Made by a program: the position numbers and the translations under genes. The notes under the pieces are model-generated. The model made no database searches. It was not told the DNA's origin and saw only the letters and a list, made by a program, of their open reading frames with translations. 64,000 nt of DNA from Oceanicoccus sp. KOV_DT_Chl (GTDB lineage Bacteria > Pseudomonadota > Gammaproteobacteria > Pseudomonadales > Dasaniaceae), in contig NZ_FQLF01000007.1 in the NCBI RefSeq assembly GCF_900120175.1, forward strand, positions 62,001 to 126,000, written 5' to 3'. This document shows, piece by piece, positions 9,054 to 18,469 of the stretch. Numbering within the stretch: the first letter of the stretch is position 1; every line of letters starts with the position of its first letter.

Positions 9054-9776
9054 CTATTTTTTGTCTTCAACTTCAGCCGTCATTGCAGTAATACCAATAT
9101 GACGAACATCTTTTCCTTTCACTAAATAAATAACATGCTCGGCAATGTTCCGGGCATGGTCACCTACTCGTTCCAAAGCACGCAAGGTCCACAACACATT
9201 AATCATCTGACTAATCGAGCGCGGATCTTCCATCATAAAAGTAATAATACTGCGTACAGCACTCCCATACTCTTCATCAACTAACTTATCTTCTTTCGCT
9301 ACTGCCAGTGCCATATCGGGGTCAAATCGGGCAAAAGCATCAAGGGCATCACGCACCATGTAACCGACATGATTACCGATATGACGAATTTCTTTATAAC
9401 CGCGCGGCGATTCTCCAGTTTCAATTAGCTGTAACGCCTGGGTAGCAATTTTTCCAGCCTCATCACCAATCCGCTCCAAATCAATTACGGCTTTACTGAT
9501 AGCGATCACTAATCTCAAATCACTTGCAGCGGGTTGACGGCGCGCTAGAATGCGTGTGCACTCCTCATCAATGGATCGCTCCATATAGTTAATTTTTTTA
9601 TCGTCTAATTTAACCAACTCAGCTTTCGGCGCATCGGCATCTATTAAAGATGAAATAGCTTCGCGTACCTGTTTTTCAACCATACCACCCATTTCCAATA
9701 AATGGGTTTTAATTTCATCCAGCTCATTATTAAACTGCTGGGAGATATGATGTCCGTGGGTATCTTTATCAATCAT
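9054..9776 (-). CDS. phoU: phosphate signalling regulator PhoU
   Basis: The 240-residue cytoplasmic protein is made of two PhoU helical repeats with the metal-binding signatures E/DxxxD: VIDLERIGDEAGKIA at about residue 95 and ALERVGDHARNIAEHV at about residue 200. PhoU couples the Pst transporter to PhoR, keeping the Pho regulon off when phosphate is plentiful. It is the last gene of the pst block, 42 bp after pstB, and is preceded by the ribosome site AGGA. Confidence 0.95.
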   Translation of the reverse strand: MIDKDTHGHHISQQFNNELDEIKTHLLEMGGMVEKQVREAISSLIDADAPKAELVKLDDKKINYMERSIDEECTRILARRQPAASDLRLVIAISKAVIDLERIGDEAGKIATQALQLIETGESPRGYKEIRHIGNHVGYMVRDALDAFARFDPDMALAVAKEDKLVDEEYGSAVRSIITFMMEDPRSISQMINVLWTLRALERVGDHARNIAEHVIYLVKGKDVRHIGITAMTAEVEDKK

Positions 9777-9818
9777 AATAAAATCCTGTGGGGTTCCAGA
9801 ATTAACACACTAAGCCGC

Positions 9819-10664
9819 TTAACCATATCGACCAGTAATATAATCTTCTGTTTGCTTTTTATTTGGGTTAGTGAATAGTTTATCCGTCGTATCAAACTCA
9901 ATCAGCTTGCCCATATACAAAAACGCTGTGTAATCTGAAACTCGCGCCGCCTGCTGCATATTGTGAGTAACGATCACAATGGTGTATTTGGATTTTAGCT
10001 CATTTATCAGCTCTTCGATTTTTAATGTTGAAATCGGGTCCAGTGCTGACGCAGGCTCATCCAATAACAGTACTTCTGGCTCAATCGCAATAGTGCGAGC
10101 AATTACCAAGCGCTGCTGCTGACCGCCCGACATACCTAGAGCGCTATCGTGTAAACGGTCTTTGACTTCGTCCCATAACGCTGCCTGGCGCAAGGATTTT
10201 TCAACCACCTCATCCAGTACGCGCTTTTTATTCACACCCTGAATTCGCAAACCATAAGCCACGTTTTCATAAATCGACTTGGGAAAAGGGTTTGGTTTCT
10301 GGAATACCATGCCGATACGACGGCGTAATGAGGCCACATCGATACCACGCTGATAGATATCATCCTGATCCAACAAAATTTTCCCGGTGATTTCGCAGCC
10401 ATCAACCAAGTCATTCATTCGGTTAAAGCAGCGTAGCAAGGTAGACTTACCGCATCCACTAGGCCCAATAAATGCAGTTACACGCTGCTGGGGTATCGAT
10501 AAATTAATATCGTAGAGCGCCTGCTTTTTCCCTTCATAAAACAGGTTTAGATCATGCACAGACAAGCTAACTTCTTCATCAGCCATAGTATATTGCTGCG
10601 CAGAGCGACCGATACCGTCCATATTTATTGCATGTGATTTCACGTTTAAACTCTCACTATTCAT
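9819..10664 (-). CDS. pstB: phosphate ABC transporter ATP-binding protein PstB
   Basis: The protein has 281 residues. Walker A is GPSGCGKST, the Q-loop lies in [19 protein letters not shown] (a PstB hallmark), the ABC signature is MSGGQQQR, Walker B is [13 protein letters not shown], and the switch His is in IVTHNMQQA. It energises phosphate import through PstC/PstA and takes part in PhoR signalling. The first 26 or so residues before [10 protein letters not shown] are longer than in E. coli PstB, so the start could be that internal ATG. Confidence 0.95.
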   Translation of the reverse strand: MNSESLNVKSHAINMDGIGRSAQQYTMADEEVSLSVHDLNLFYEGKKQALYDINLSIPQQRVTAFIGPSGCGKSTLLRCFNRMNDLVDGCEITGKILLDQDDIYQRGIDVASLRRRIGMVFQKPNPFPKSIYENVAYGLRIQGVNKKRVLDEVVEKSLRQAALWDEVKDRLHDSALGMSGGQQQRLVIARTIAIEPEVLLLDEPASALDPISTLKIEELINELKSKYTIVIVTHNMQQAARVSDYTAFLYMGKLIEFDTTDKLFTNPNKKQTEDYITGRYG

Positions 10665-10706
10665 TAATATTTTTTCAACACTATGTATTGAAAATACTTG
10701 GGCACT

Positions 10707-12413
10707 TTACATTTCCAGCGATTTATATTTCTCACGCAGATGATTACGTAAAGCAACCGCGCTAAAGTTCAGCAGGGCAATAATCACGACCAGTAATAAA
10801 GCCGTGGCATAAACTAATGGTCTGGCTGCTTCAACATTAGGACTTTGAAAGCCCACATCATAGATATGAAACCCCAGGTGCATAAACTTTTGATCCAAAT
10901 GCATATAAGGATAATTACCATCAACCGGTAGTGACGGTGCCAGTTTGACCACACCCACCAACATCAATGGCGCTACCTCACCGGCTGCACGAGCAACCGC
11001 CAAAATCAAACCCGTCATCATGGCAGGGCTAGCCATTGGCAACACTACACGCCACAATGTTTCCGCTTTAGTTGCACCTAGCGCCAAACTGCCTTCTCGC
11101 AAGGCTTTAGGAATCCGTGACAAACCTTCTTCTGTTGCCACAATAACTACTGGCAATGTCAACAACGCCAAGGTTAATGAAGCCCATAATAAACCTGGAG
11201 TACCAAAAGTCGGTGCTGGCAACGCCGCAGGGAAAAGCGCCTTATCAATTTCAGCGCCGAGAAAATAAATGAAGAAACCCAAGCCGAATACCCCATAAAC
11301 AATCGATGGCACCCCTGCCAAATTGTTTACGGCAATTCTAATAATACGGGTCATCAAACCTTGTCTGGCATACTCTCGCAAATATACGGCTGCAACCACA
11401 CCAAACGGGGTCACCATCACCGACATTAACAACACCATCATTACGGTACCAAAAATGGCGGGGAAAATACCACCTTCAGTATTAGCCTCTCGGGGTTCAT
11501 CACTTAGAAACTCCCAAAACTTTTCGAGATAGGCAACAGACTTCTGTAGCACATTCATGCCATTGGGTTGATAAGCATGCACGACTACCGCTAACGGAAT
11601 TTCTACCTCCGCACCACTCATGGTCTCAGCAATAAAACTGTCGCGATTAATTTGCTGATAGAGTGTCACCAACTGCTCTTGTAATACCGCATAGCGCTGA
11701 TCCAACTCCGCTCGGGTGGTAGCAATATCTGCCTGCGCTAATGCCTTATCTGCAGCACTGATATTGTTTTTTAACTCCAGACTACGACCAGCTAAACGCA
11801 AACGTTCAATCTGATAGTTAATGGCGCCAATATCACCTTTTTCTATAGTTTCAATGTCATTATGAATCTGTAGTGCGCGTTGAATACGGGTTTGAAATTC
11901 AGCCCAGGTATTTTCAGTGACAACAATATTTCCAGATTCTTTTACCGTTTTAAGGTAACCGTAAAAATTACCCCATTCACGGCGCTCTATGGCCATAATA
12001 TCTTCAGGGTAGGTTTTATCGCTGACAAAATCCTCTATAATCCAGGCAAAATCCATACCTGAAACATCGCGATTACCCTGCTTGATTAAGCTGCGGGTAA
12101 TAAACAGACTATCGCTATCAAGATTAACTCCCGCTGATTTCAGCTGTTCAAGCGAGACCTGTTCACTTTCAACCACTTCGCCAATAATCGTTTTTACTGG
12201 CTGACCTGGTAATGCGTATTGTGCCTGCAGTACATCACTAGGCCAAAAATGGCCAAAACCCCGTACCGCCAGCAGCAACAGCAAGCCCACAACAGCGACT
12301 ACACTAATACTAACCGCAGCAGCATTTAACCAAATGAACGGATCGCCATTGCGCAACCATTGTTTAGCTGATTGCGGCTTCACTGATAACCTTGTTTGTT
12401 CAACTATTGTCAT
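10707..12413 (-). CDS. pstA: phosphate ABC transporter permease PstA, extended form
   Basis: The protein has 568 residues, nearly twice E. coli PstA (296). A first transmembrane helix (about 30-50) is followed by a large periplasmic, partly coiled-coil insert to about residue 300. The standard permease core is then seen: GIFPAIFGTVMMVLLMSV, NNLAGVPSIVYGVFGLGF and the EAA loop EGSLALGATKAETLWRVVLP. The C-terminal PNVEAARPLVYATALLLVV and RNHLREKYKSLEM are typical of PstA. Long PstA/PstC pairs are known from many marine gammaproteobacteria. It forms the membrane channel with PstC. Confidence 0.93.
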   Translation of the reverse strand: MTIVEQTRLSVKPQSAKQWLRNGDPFIWLNAAAVSISVVAVVGLLLLLAVRGFGHFWPSDVLQAQYALPGQPVKTIIGEVVESEQVSLEQLKSAGVNLDSDSLFITRSLIKQGNRDVSGMDFAWIIEDFVSDKTYPEDIMAIERREWGNFYGYLKTVKESGNIVVTENTWAEFQTRIQRALQIHNDIETIEKGDIGAINYQIERLRLAGRSLELKNNISAADKALAQADIATTRAELDQRYAVLQEQLVTLYQQINRDSFIAETMSGAEVEIPLAVVVHAYQPNGMNVLQKSVAYLEKFWEFLSDEPREANTEGGIFPAIFGTVMMVLLMSVMVTPFGVVAAVYLREYARQGLMTRIIRIAVNNLAGVPSIVYGVFGLGFFIYFLGAEIDKALFPAALPAPTFGTPGLLWASLTLALLTLPVVIVATEEGLSRIPKALREGSLALGATKAETLWRVVLPMASPAMMTGLILAVARAAGEVAPLMLVGVVKLAPSLPVDGNYPYMHLDQKFMHLGFHIYDVGFQSPNVEAARPLVYATALLLVVIIALLNFSAVALRNHLREKYKSLEM

Positions 12414-12514
12414 AAAATTACACTATTTAATAACTTAACCTGAATTCAATCAGGCTATGTTTAATATGAGCTATCACTTGCAGCTCATGCTAATAAATCA
12501 ACGCGCAACGGTGG

Positions 12515-14764
12515 TTACAGGGAACCGTACTTCTTACGCAAGCGCTGGCGTACAACTTCTGCCACGGTATTGACTGCAAAAGTAAATAAAAACAGTACGA
12601 AAGCCGCCAGGAATAACACCCGAAAATGTGAGCTATCGACTTCTGTTTCACCAATTTCAACAGCGATATTAGCTGCCAGAGTTCGCATGCCTTCAAAAAT
12701 ATTGGCGTCCATCACCGGTGTATTGCCTGTAGCCATTAATACAATCATAGTTTCGCCTACCGCACGCCCCATCCCAATCATTAAAGCAGAAAATATGCCT
12801 GGACTGGCCGTAGGTATAATTACTCCAATTAAGGTCTGCCATGGTGTTGCGCCTAACGCGAGTGAACCATAACTCAAAGACTTTGGTACTGAGAAAATCG
12901 CATCTTCTGCGATAGAAAAAATAGTTGGCACCACCGCAAACCCCATTGCAACTCCAACCACCATCGCATTACGCTGATCATAAGAAATACCGAGGTCATG
13001 AGTTAGCCAGGCGCGCATATCGCCATGAAAAAACCATACTTCCAATATTCCGCTGGCAGCGACACAGCCCCAGCAGATAAAAATGACAACAGGGATTAAT
13101 AAAATAGGATGCCAGCCATCAGGCACGCTGAGTCGAATTTTATTAGGCAATCGACTCCAGGCAAATCCAAACATCAGCACGCCGATGGGCATCATTAAGA
13201 AAATACTAAAAACACCGGGTAAATTTCTTTCCATAAAAGGAGCCAGCCATAAGCCTGCTAAAAACCCTAAAATTACAGTAGGCAGCGCCTCCATTAACTC
13301 CACTAACGGCTTAACTTTTCTGCGTACAGTCGGCGCCATGAAATATGCAGTGTAGATTGCACCACACAAGGCTAATGGGGTAGCAATTAGCATGGCATAA
13401 AATGCCGCCTTTAACGTACCAAATGCTAGCGGGGTAAAACTGTATTTCGCCTCAAAATCAGTATTGGACGCCGAAGACTGCCAGATGTAATCAGGTTCAG
13501 GGTAACTCTCGTACCAGACTTTTTCCCACAGTGCTTGCCAGGAAACCTCCGGGTGCTCATTATATAAATCCCAATAGGTAAACTCACCACTCTGAGTTCG
13601 GCTTAGCAGTGCATCAGCTCTTGGTGCCAATGCTAGTTGCTGAATGTTAGTGGTATTCGCAGCAACACTTTTGGCTAATAAATGACGACCAGAGGTCGTA
13701 TGGTAGATACTCACTTCATTGTTTTGGTCTAACGTGACAAATCCTTTGCGACGATGCTCCACCACTAATTGTTTAATAGCAGTATCACTTTGCTGGAATT
13801 GTCTAATGTTTCTCAACCGTGGTGTTTTACCCGGCTGACGCACCATAAAAGTTTGTACTACTTCTCCTTGATCACTAGCTACAAGCAGTGAAATATCGCC
13901 CAATAAAAACCGGACATCGGTAACTCTGTCACCATCAAAAAAGCGGCCGGCATCAATCACTTCTTCATCAGCTAAACTGATGACCCGATAATCACCAGAC
14001 TTGCTAATCAAATATAACCAACGCTGATCAGGTCCCACTAGCAGCCAATCAATATTAATATCCACTTCCGGTAAATTCAGGCGTTCTTCCCTCAGCACCA
14101 CTTCCTCAGTCAAAAAGTCTTCCTCTTTGATCTGCCGAACGCCTTGTAGCTGACGATTAATTTTTGCAATTAGCAACATTTCATCGTCGGTATCACGAAC
14201 GACCAGCTGGGTTATAGTGCCCTCTCCCAGAGATATGGGTACCTCGCCATACGGGTATTCCAAAATGGGTGAAATCAAGCGCTGATCATTCGGGTAACTA
14301 ATCTTGTATTTTGGCGCAGCCAACACCACTTGGTTATTTGCAGCGACAGCAAACAGTGGCTGCTGTTCCGAGTTCAGCGCAAAGCTGGTAATAGCCCCCT
14401 CTACAGGTAGCTGGAACTGTTTAATCGTAGCGCCATCCTCAGCAAAGAAAAACTGCACCTGGCCGCCACGATCCAGCTGCATGGCAACCTCGGCCTGTTC
14501 TTCCATCGCCAAATAGAGGACATCACCATTAGCTGCTACAGAATAGGTTTGCAGGGGCTCTAAACTGGCCGACTTAAACAGCGGCACAATTTCGTAAAGC
14601 AAATAGAAGAAAATCAGCAGGATTGCGACTAATACCCCCATACCACCGGCGGTAATAGTGAAATTAGTTAGGCTATCTTTAGCTTGGCGCCAGCCACCCA
14701 GGCGCTCCTGAGTCAAGCTAGTTCGTTGTTTTGTGCTCATAGATGGGGAAACCGTATCAATCAT
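12515..14764 (-). CDS. pstC: phosphate ABC transporter permease PstC, extended form
   Basis: About 749 residues, against 319 in E. coli. A helix near residues 30-55 is followed by a long periplasmic region to about residue 430 with repeated short beta patterns (DRGGQVQFFFAEDGA, DGDRVTDVRFLLG), suggesting a beta-propeller-like fold. The permease core then starts at YSFTPLAFGTLKAAFYAML, with the EAA loop YGSLALGATPWQTLIGVIIP. It ends RQRLRKKYGSL, as PstC does. The start is uncertain: ATG 14764 or ATG 14740, neither with a good ribosome site. It pairs with PstA. Confidence 0.93.
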   Translation of the reverse strand: MIDTVSPSMSTKQRTSLTQERLGGWRQAKDSLTNFTITAGGMGVLVAILLIFFYLLYEIVPLFKSASLEPLQTYSVAANGDVLYLAMEEQAEVAMQLDRGGQVQFFFAEDGATIKQFQLPVEGAITSFALNSEQQPLFAVAANNQVVLAAPKYKISYPNDQRLISPILEYPYGEVPISLGEGTITQLVVRDTDDEMLLIAKINRQLQGVRQIKEEDFLTEEVVLREERLNLPEVDINIDWLLVGPDQRWLYLISKSGDYRVISLADEEVIDAGRFFDGDRVTDVRFLLGDISLLVASDQGEVVQTFMVRQPGKTPRLRNIRQFQQSDTAIKQLVVEHRRKGFVTLDQNNEVSIYHTTSGRHLLAKSVAANTTNIQQLALAPRADALLSRTQSGEFTYWDLYNEHPEVSWQALWEKVWYESYPEPDYIWQSSASNTDFEAKYSFTPLAFGTLKAAFYAMLIATPLALCGAIYTAYFMAPTVRRKVKPLVELMEALPTVILGFLAGLWLAPFMERNLPGVFSIFLMMPIGVLMFGFAWSRLPNKIRLSVPDGWHPILLIPVVIFICWGCVAASGILEVWFFHGDMRAWLTHDLGISYDQRNAMVVGVAMGFAVVPTIFSIAEDAIFSVPKSLSYGSLALGATPWQTLIGVIIPTASPGIFSALMIGMGRAVGETMIVLMATGNTPVMDANIFEGMRTLAANIAVEIGETEVDSSHFRVLFLAAFVLFLFTFAVNTVAEVVRQRLRKKYGSL

Positions 14765-14862
14765 CGCTGGGATTATATGAATCAATTATGACACTTATGT
14801 TACAGCGAAAAACTAAATCCCATTCAATTCAGTTGGCCGGACTTTAGTGATAAATGCCCGTA

Positions 14863-14892
14863 CATAAAAAAGCCACGGTCAGGGACCGTGGC
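14863..14892 (-). terminator. rho-independent terminator/attenuator after pstS
   Basis: Read on the minus strand this is a perfect 9-bp stem GCCACGGTC/GACCGTGGC with a 3-base loop, followed by six or more T. It lies 57 bp after the pstS stop and before pstC. It would end most pstS transcripts and let a fraction run into pstCAB-phoU, giving more binding protein than permease. Confidence 0.85.
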
Positions 14893-14948
14893 GATAATCA
14901 GAGCGCAACAAAAGACCCTGAAATGACCTGAATTTGGGTCAGCTAACG

Positions 14949-15926
14949 TTATAGACCCAATTTTTTCAATTGAATCTCAACGACTTTAGCGGGTAATGGA
15001 ATATAGCCATCCTTTACAACAACTTCCTGCCCGGCTTTGGACATCACTAACTTGATAAATTCACGCTCTAAAGGGCTTAAAGGTTTGTTAGGTGCTTTAT
15101 TGACGTAAACATATAAGTAACGTGACAAAGGGTATTCACCTTTTACCGCGTTTTCAGGGGTTGCATCAATTAAGTTACCACCCGCCTTTTCACTTAAAGC
15201 TACTGCTCTCACACTGGATGTTTTATAGCCGATACCTGAGTAACCGATACCATTAATCGAAGTAGCTACCGACTGCACCACTGATGCTGAGCCTGGCTGC
15301 TCATTCACAGTGTTTTTGAAATCACCTTTACAGAGCGCATTTTCCTTAAAGTATCCATAGGTTCCTGACACAGAATTGCGACCAAACAACTGAATATCGC
15401 GATTAGCCCATGCGTCAGTCAATCCCGCTTTACCCCAGGTATTGATATTGCTAGATCCGCCACACTTTAAGGTAGAAGAGAAAATCGCATCGACCTCAGC
15501 CATCGCCAACCCCTTAATAGGGTTATCTTTATGCACATACACCGCCAGCGCATCGATCGCTACTGGAACCGCTGTTGGCTTATAGCCATACTTTTCTTCA
15601 AAGGCCGCCAATTCTTTATCTTTCATCTTGCGGCTCATTGGGCCCAGATTAGAAGTACCTTCGGTCAACGCTGGTGGTGCAGTAGAAGAACCCGCCGCCT
15701 GAATCTGAATATTCACATTGGGGTAGAAACGCTTGTAGCTTTCAGCCCACAAGGTCATCAAGTTAGCCAACGTATCAGAACCAACACTTGATAGGTTGCC
15801 AGAGACGCCACTGGCTTTAGTATAATCCGGTAGATCTGCGTCTACCGTAGCATGGGCACCCATGACACTGACTGAACTCAGCGCTAATGCAAAGGCTAGT
15901 TTTTTTATAGGGTTATACAGTTTCAT
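14949..15926 (-). CDS. pstS: phosphate-binding periplasmic protein PstS
   Basis: The 325-residue protein starts at ATG 15926, chosen because GGAGAG lies just upstream. A signal peptide ends near VMGAHA. Phosphate-contact segments are [33 protein letters not shown] and [15 protein letters not shown], followed by [16 protein letters not shown]. It binds inorganic phosphate in the periplasm and delivers it to PstCAB. A Pho box lies about 90 bp upstream and a strong hairpin follows the gene. Confidence 0.95.
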   Translation of the reverse strand: MKLYNPIKKLAFALALSSVSVMGAHATVDADLPDYTKASGVSGNLSSVGSDTLANLMTLWAESYKRFYPNVNIQIQAAGSSTAPPALTEGTSNLGPMSRKMKDKELAAFEEKYGYKPTAVPVAIDALAVYVHKDNPIKGLAMAEVDAIFSSTLKCGGSSNINTWGKAGLTDAWANRDIQLFGRNSVSGTYGYFKENALCKGDFKNTVNEQPGSASVVQSVATSINGIGYSGIGYKTSSVRAVALSEKAGGNLIDATPENAVKGEYPLSRYLYVYVNKAPNKPLSPLEREFIKLVMSKAGQEVVVKDGYIPLPAKVVEIQLKKLGL

Positions 15927-16012
15927 CCGACTCTCCAAAGAGTTATTTATAAGCGAGTACACAAAATGTTTGTGACACTTTTAAGTTACAGGGGCTACTT
16001 TAAGAATCTTTT

Positions 16013-16030
16013 GTTACAGTAATATGACGA
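16013..16030 (-). promoter_or_regulatory. Pho box upstream of pstS
   Basis: The minus strand reads TCGTCATATTACTGTAAC: two 7-bp half-sites (GTCAT and GTAAC cores) spaced 11 bp apart, as in the PhoB consensus CTGTCATAAATCTGTCAC. It lies 87-104 bp before the pstS start codon. A looser pair, CTGTAAC...GTGTCAC, follows at 15971-15991 with 13-bp spacing. Confidence 0.75.
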
Positions 16031-16125
16031 TAAAGAAAATTTTCTGACTTCAGTAAAATAACATCAAGCGCAGAGAGAGACGAAAAGACAATTAGCAGAT
16101 GGGCCCGTATTTACCGACAGCGAAA

Positions 16126-17445
16126 TCAGGCGGATTCAGAGCAATCAAGCACTCGCAGCTCAGGGAACAGGCAGCAAAAAGTACTACCCTCGCCCACCGT
16201 ACTCGATATTTTTAGTTCCGCCTGATGACGCAACAAGATATGTTTCACAATCGCTAAACCAAGGCCGGTCCCGCCAGTCTCAATCGAACGGCTATTGTCT
16301 ACCCGATAAAAGCGTTCGGTTAAGCGGTGTAAATGATGCGCCTCAATACCACCACCATCATCAACAACCTCCAAACAAGCACCTTGAAGACTTCGATACC
16401 AGCGTACGTTAATATGGCCTCCATCGTGAGTGTACTTGGCCGCATTCATAATTAAATTAGCAAATGCACTATGAATTTCATCACTGCTGCCCTGTAACTG
16501 AAGACTATCATCACACTCGATTGTAATATGGCGCTCAGTTGTGACTGCCGCCAATACCTCTTCTCTAATTGCCTCGATTATCGGGCGGATAAAAATTGGC
16601 GGCTGTTCCTGCGCCTCAGGTACAGACTCCAATCGGGACAATGTAATCAAATCATGGATTAAGGTTTCCATTCGCTGAGACTGGCTAAGCATTTGCTGAA
16701 TCACCCGTCGCCAACGTAGATCATCTGATAACAACTGCTCAGCGTCAGCATCGGCCAGAGTCTGCAAATAACCATTAATAACCGTTAGCGGGGTACGTAA
16801 TTCATGAGAGACATTAGCGACAAAATCTTTACGCATTTGCTGTAAGCGATCTGTTTCAGTGACATCCCGGGCAAAAAGCAAGCGACTACCCTGACCAAAG
16901 TAAGTGATATTGATTAACAGCTTAAAATGATTGTTATACGGCGAGGTTAACAATAACGGCTGCACATAATCGTTGCCGTCAAAATAACGAATAAAATCAG
17001 GGGTACGAATTAAATTTACTAACTGCTGCTTGGTATCTTCAGGAAAACGCAAGCCCAGAAACTTTTCTGCCGCAGCATTACTCCATTCAATATTGCCACG
17101 TGTATCAATTAACACCGCACCGTCTTCTAACGATGCAAAAGAGTCCTGTAAGTAACTTACCGCAGCTTTTAAGCGTTCATGCTCTTCTTTAGCTCGTCGC
17201 TGTAATTGATAAATACCATCAAAAACCTCGCCCCATAGCCCTGTACTTTCGGGCGGCGCCAGATCAATACTTTGATCAAGCCACTTCTGAATTCGTCTTA
17301 ATTGATAAAAAGTCCACGCTATATAAACCAGAGTGGTCAGCAATACAGCGGGGAGCAGCAGGGAGAAAGGCCAGCCAATCAAAGCAGCTAATACAAGCAG
17401 CAATAGTAAATTGCGACATTCGATTTTCCAATCGACAGTATGCAT
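16126..17445 (-). CDS. phoR: phosphate regulon sensor histidine kinase PhoR
   Basis: The 439-residue inner-membrane kinase has two close hydrophobic segments in residues 10-45, with no sizeable periplasmic domain between them. A PAS domain follows from about residue 95 (LEDGAVLIDTRGNIEWSNAA). The H-box is FVANVSHELRTPLTVINGY, the N-box NLIMNAAKYT, and the G-boxes are VDDGGGI and GTGLGLAIVKH. It phosphorylates PhoB under phosphate limitation, with input through PstB/PhoU. It lies 109 bp after phoB in the same orientation. Confidence 0.95.
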   Translation of the reverse strand: MHTVDWKIECRNLLLLLVLAALIGWPFSLLLPAVLLTTLVYIAWTFYQLRRIQKWLDQSIDLAPPESTGLWGEVFDGIYQLQRRAKEEHERLKAAVSYLQDSFASLEDGAVLIDTRGNIEWSNAAAEKFLGLRFPEDTKQQLVNLIRTPDFIRYFDGNDYVQPLLLTSPYNNHFKLLINITYFGQGSRLLFARDVTETDRLQQMRKDFVANVSHELRTPLTVINGYLQTLADADAEQLLSDDLRWRRVIQQMLSQSQRMETLIHDLITLSRLESVPEAQEQPPIFIRPIIEAIREEVLAAVTTERHITIECDDSLQLQGSSDEIHSAFANLIMNAAKYTHDGGHINVRWYRSLQGACLEVVDDGGGIEAHHLHRLTERFYRVDNSRSIETGGTGLGLAIVKHILLRHQAELKISSTVGEGSTFCCLFPELRVLDCSESA

Positions 17446-17554
17446 GGTTCAGTTCACCAATAAACAGCCACTAATTAGCAGGCGCGGCTTTGTGTGCGGG
17501 TGACAATATTGTAGGCGGTTTTGCCATGGCAAAACACAGTAATGAAGAACAATT

Positions 17555-18253
17555 TTAGCTAGCTGTAGAAAAACGGTAGCCGGTGCCTCTAACCGTTTGT
17601 ACCAAGTCGCCGTAATCGGCCTTATCTGTCATCAACGCTTTGCGTAAGCGGCGAATATGTACATCAACGGTACGCTCTTCAACGTATACATTACCACCCC
17701 ACACCTGATCGAGTAACTGGCCACGACTATAGGCCCGTTCCTGATGCGTCATAAAGAACTTTAATAATTTAAACTCGGTGGGACCAATACTTATCGGCGC
17801 TTGATCAATAAATACGCGGTGACTCGAAGGGTCCAATTTTAAACCTGAAACTTCAATGGCATCCTCCTCCTCGATAGCACCCGCTCGACGCAATACTGCC
17901 TTAATCCGCGATAACATCTCTCTTGGCGCAAAGGGCTTGGTGATATAATCATCAGCGCCGACATCCAAACCTTGAATCTTATTATCTTCTTCGGTTTTTG
18001 CTGTCAGCATAATGACAGGCAGGCGGCTGGTCATTTCATCTTTACGCAAACGCCGCAGCAACTCTACCCCGGACCCTCCCGGCAGCATCCAATCCAGTAA
18101 CACCAGGTCTGGTGGATTATCAATAATTTGTACGTGAGCCTGCTGAATATCACCGGCCTCCGAACAATCAAAGCCCGCCATCTCCAGCGACATACGTATC
18201 ATTTCCCTGATGGCGGCTTCATCATCTACGATCAGAATTGTCTTACCTTCCAT
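17555..18253 (-). CDS. phoB: phosphate regulon response regulator PhoB
   Basis: The 232-residue OmpR-type regulator has a receiver domain with acidic pair DD (IVDDEAAIREMI), phospho-acceptor Asp in LVLLDWMLPGGSG, Thr in MLTAKTEED and Lys in YITKPFAPREM. The winged-helix DNA-binding domain occupies about residues 130-230 (GPTEFKLLKFFMTH, VDVHIRRLRKAL, TVRGTGYRFS). It binds Pho boxes. Two such boxes lie in its own upstream region, so positive autoregulation is likely. Confidence 0.97.
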   Translation of the reverse strand: MEGKTILIVDDEAAIREMIRMSLEMAGFDCSEAGDIQQAHVQIIDNPPDLVLLDWMLPGGSGVELLRRLRKDEMTSRLPVIMLTAKTEEDNKIQGLDVGADDYITKPFAPREMLSRIKAVLRRAGAIEEEDAIEVSGLKLDPSSHRVFIDQAPISIGPTEFKLLKFFMTHQERAYSRGQLLDQVWGGNVYVEERTVDVHIRRLRKALMTDKADYGDLVQTVRGTGYRFSTAS

Positions 18254-18304
18254 TTAAATACCTGTAGCTGTTCTCTCAATAGCTGATGATTAAAGCCAAA
18301 GTTT

Positions 18305-18322
18305 ATGACAGCAATATGACAA
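18305..18322 (-). promoter_or_regulatory. Pho box upstream of phoB (proximal)
   Basis: The minus strand reads TTGTCATATTGCTGTCAT: two perfect GTCAT cores exactly 11 bp apart, 14 of 18 matches to the PhoB consensus. It lies 52-69 bp before the phoB start codon. Confidence 0.85.
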
Positions 18323-18356
18323 AGCTAAGCAAAAATCGCAATTCTGTGGCTATTTA

Positions 18357-18374
18357 ATGACTTATTTATGACGA
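18357..18374 (-). promoter_or_regulatory. Pho box upstream of phoB (distal)
   Basis: The minus strand reads TCGTCATAAATAAGTCAT, again two GTCAT cores 11 bp apart and 14 of 18 matches to consensus. It lies about 105-120 bp before phoB and about 95-115 bp before the divergent ygiQ, so it could serve either promoter. Confidence 0.7.
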
Positions 18375-18469
18375 ATAGACCAGTAAAACTGCTGGCTTTA
18401 ATACTTTACCCGCTACATTCAAGTATAATGACGGCCGTTCAATCCTGCTGATATCTCCAAACCACACAC

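Noticed and set aside
10945-13355. Several plus-strand ORFs opposite pstA and pstC
   Set aside because: They are antisense shadows of strongly conserved permease genes, without start sites or motifs.
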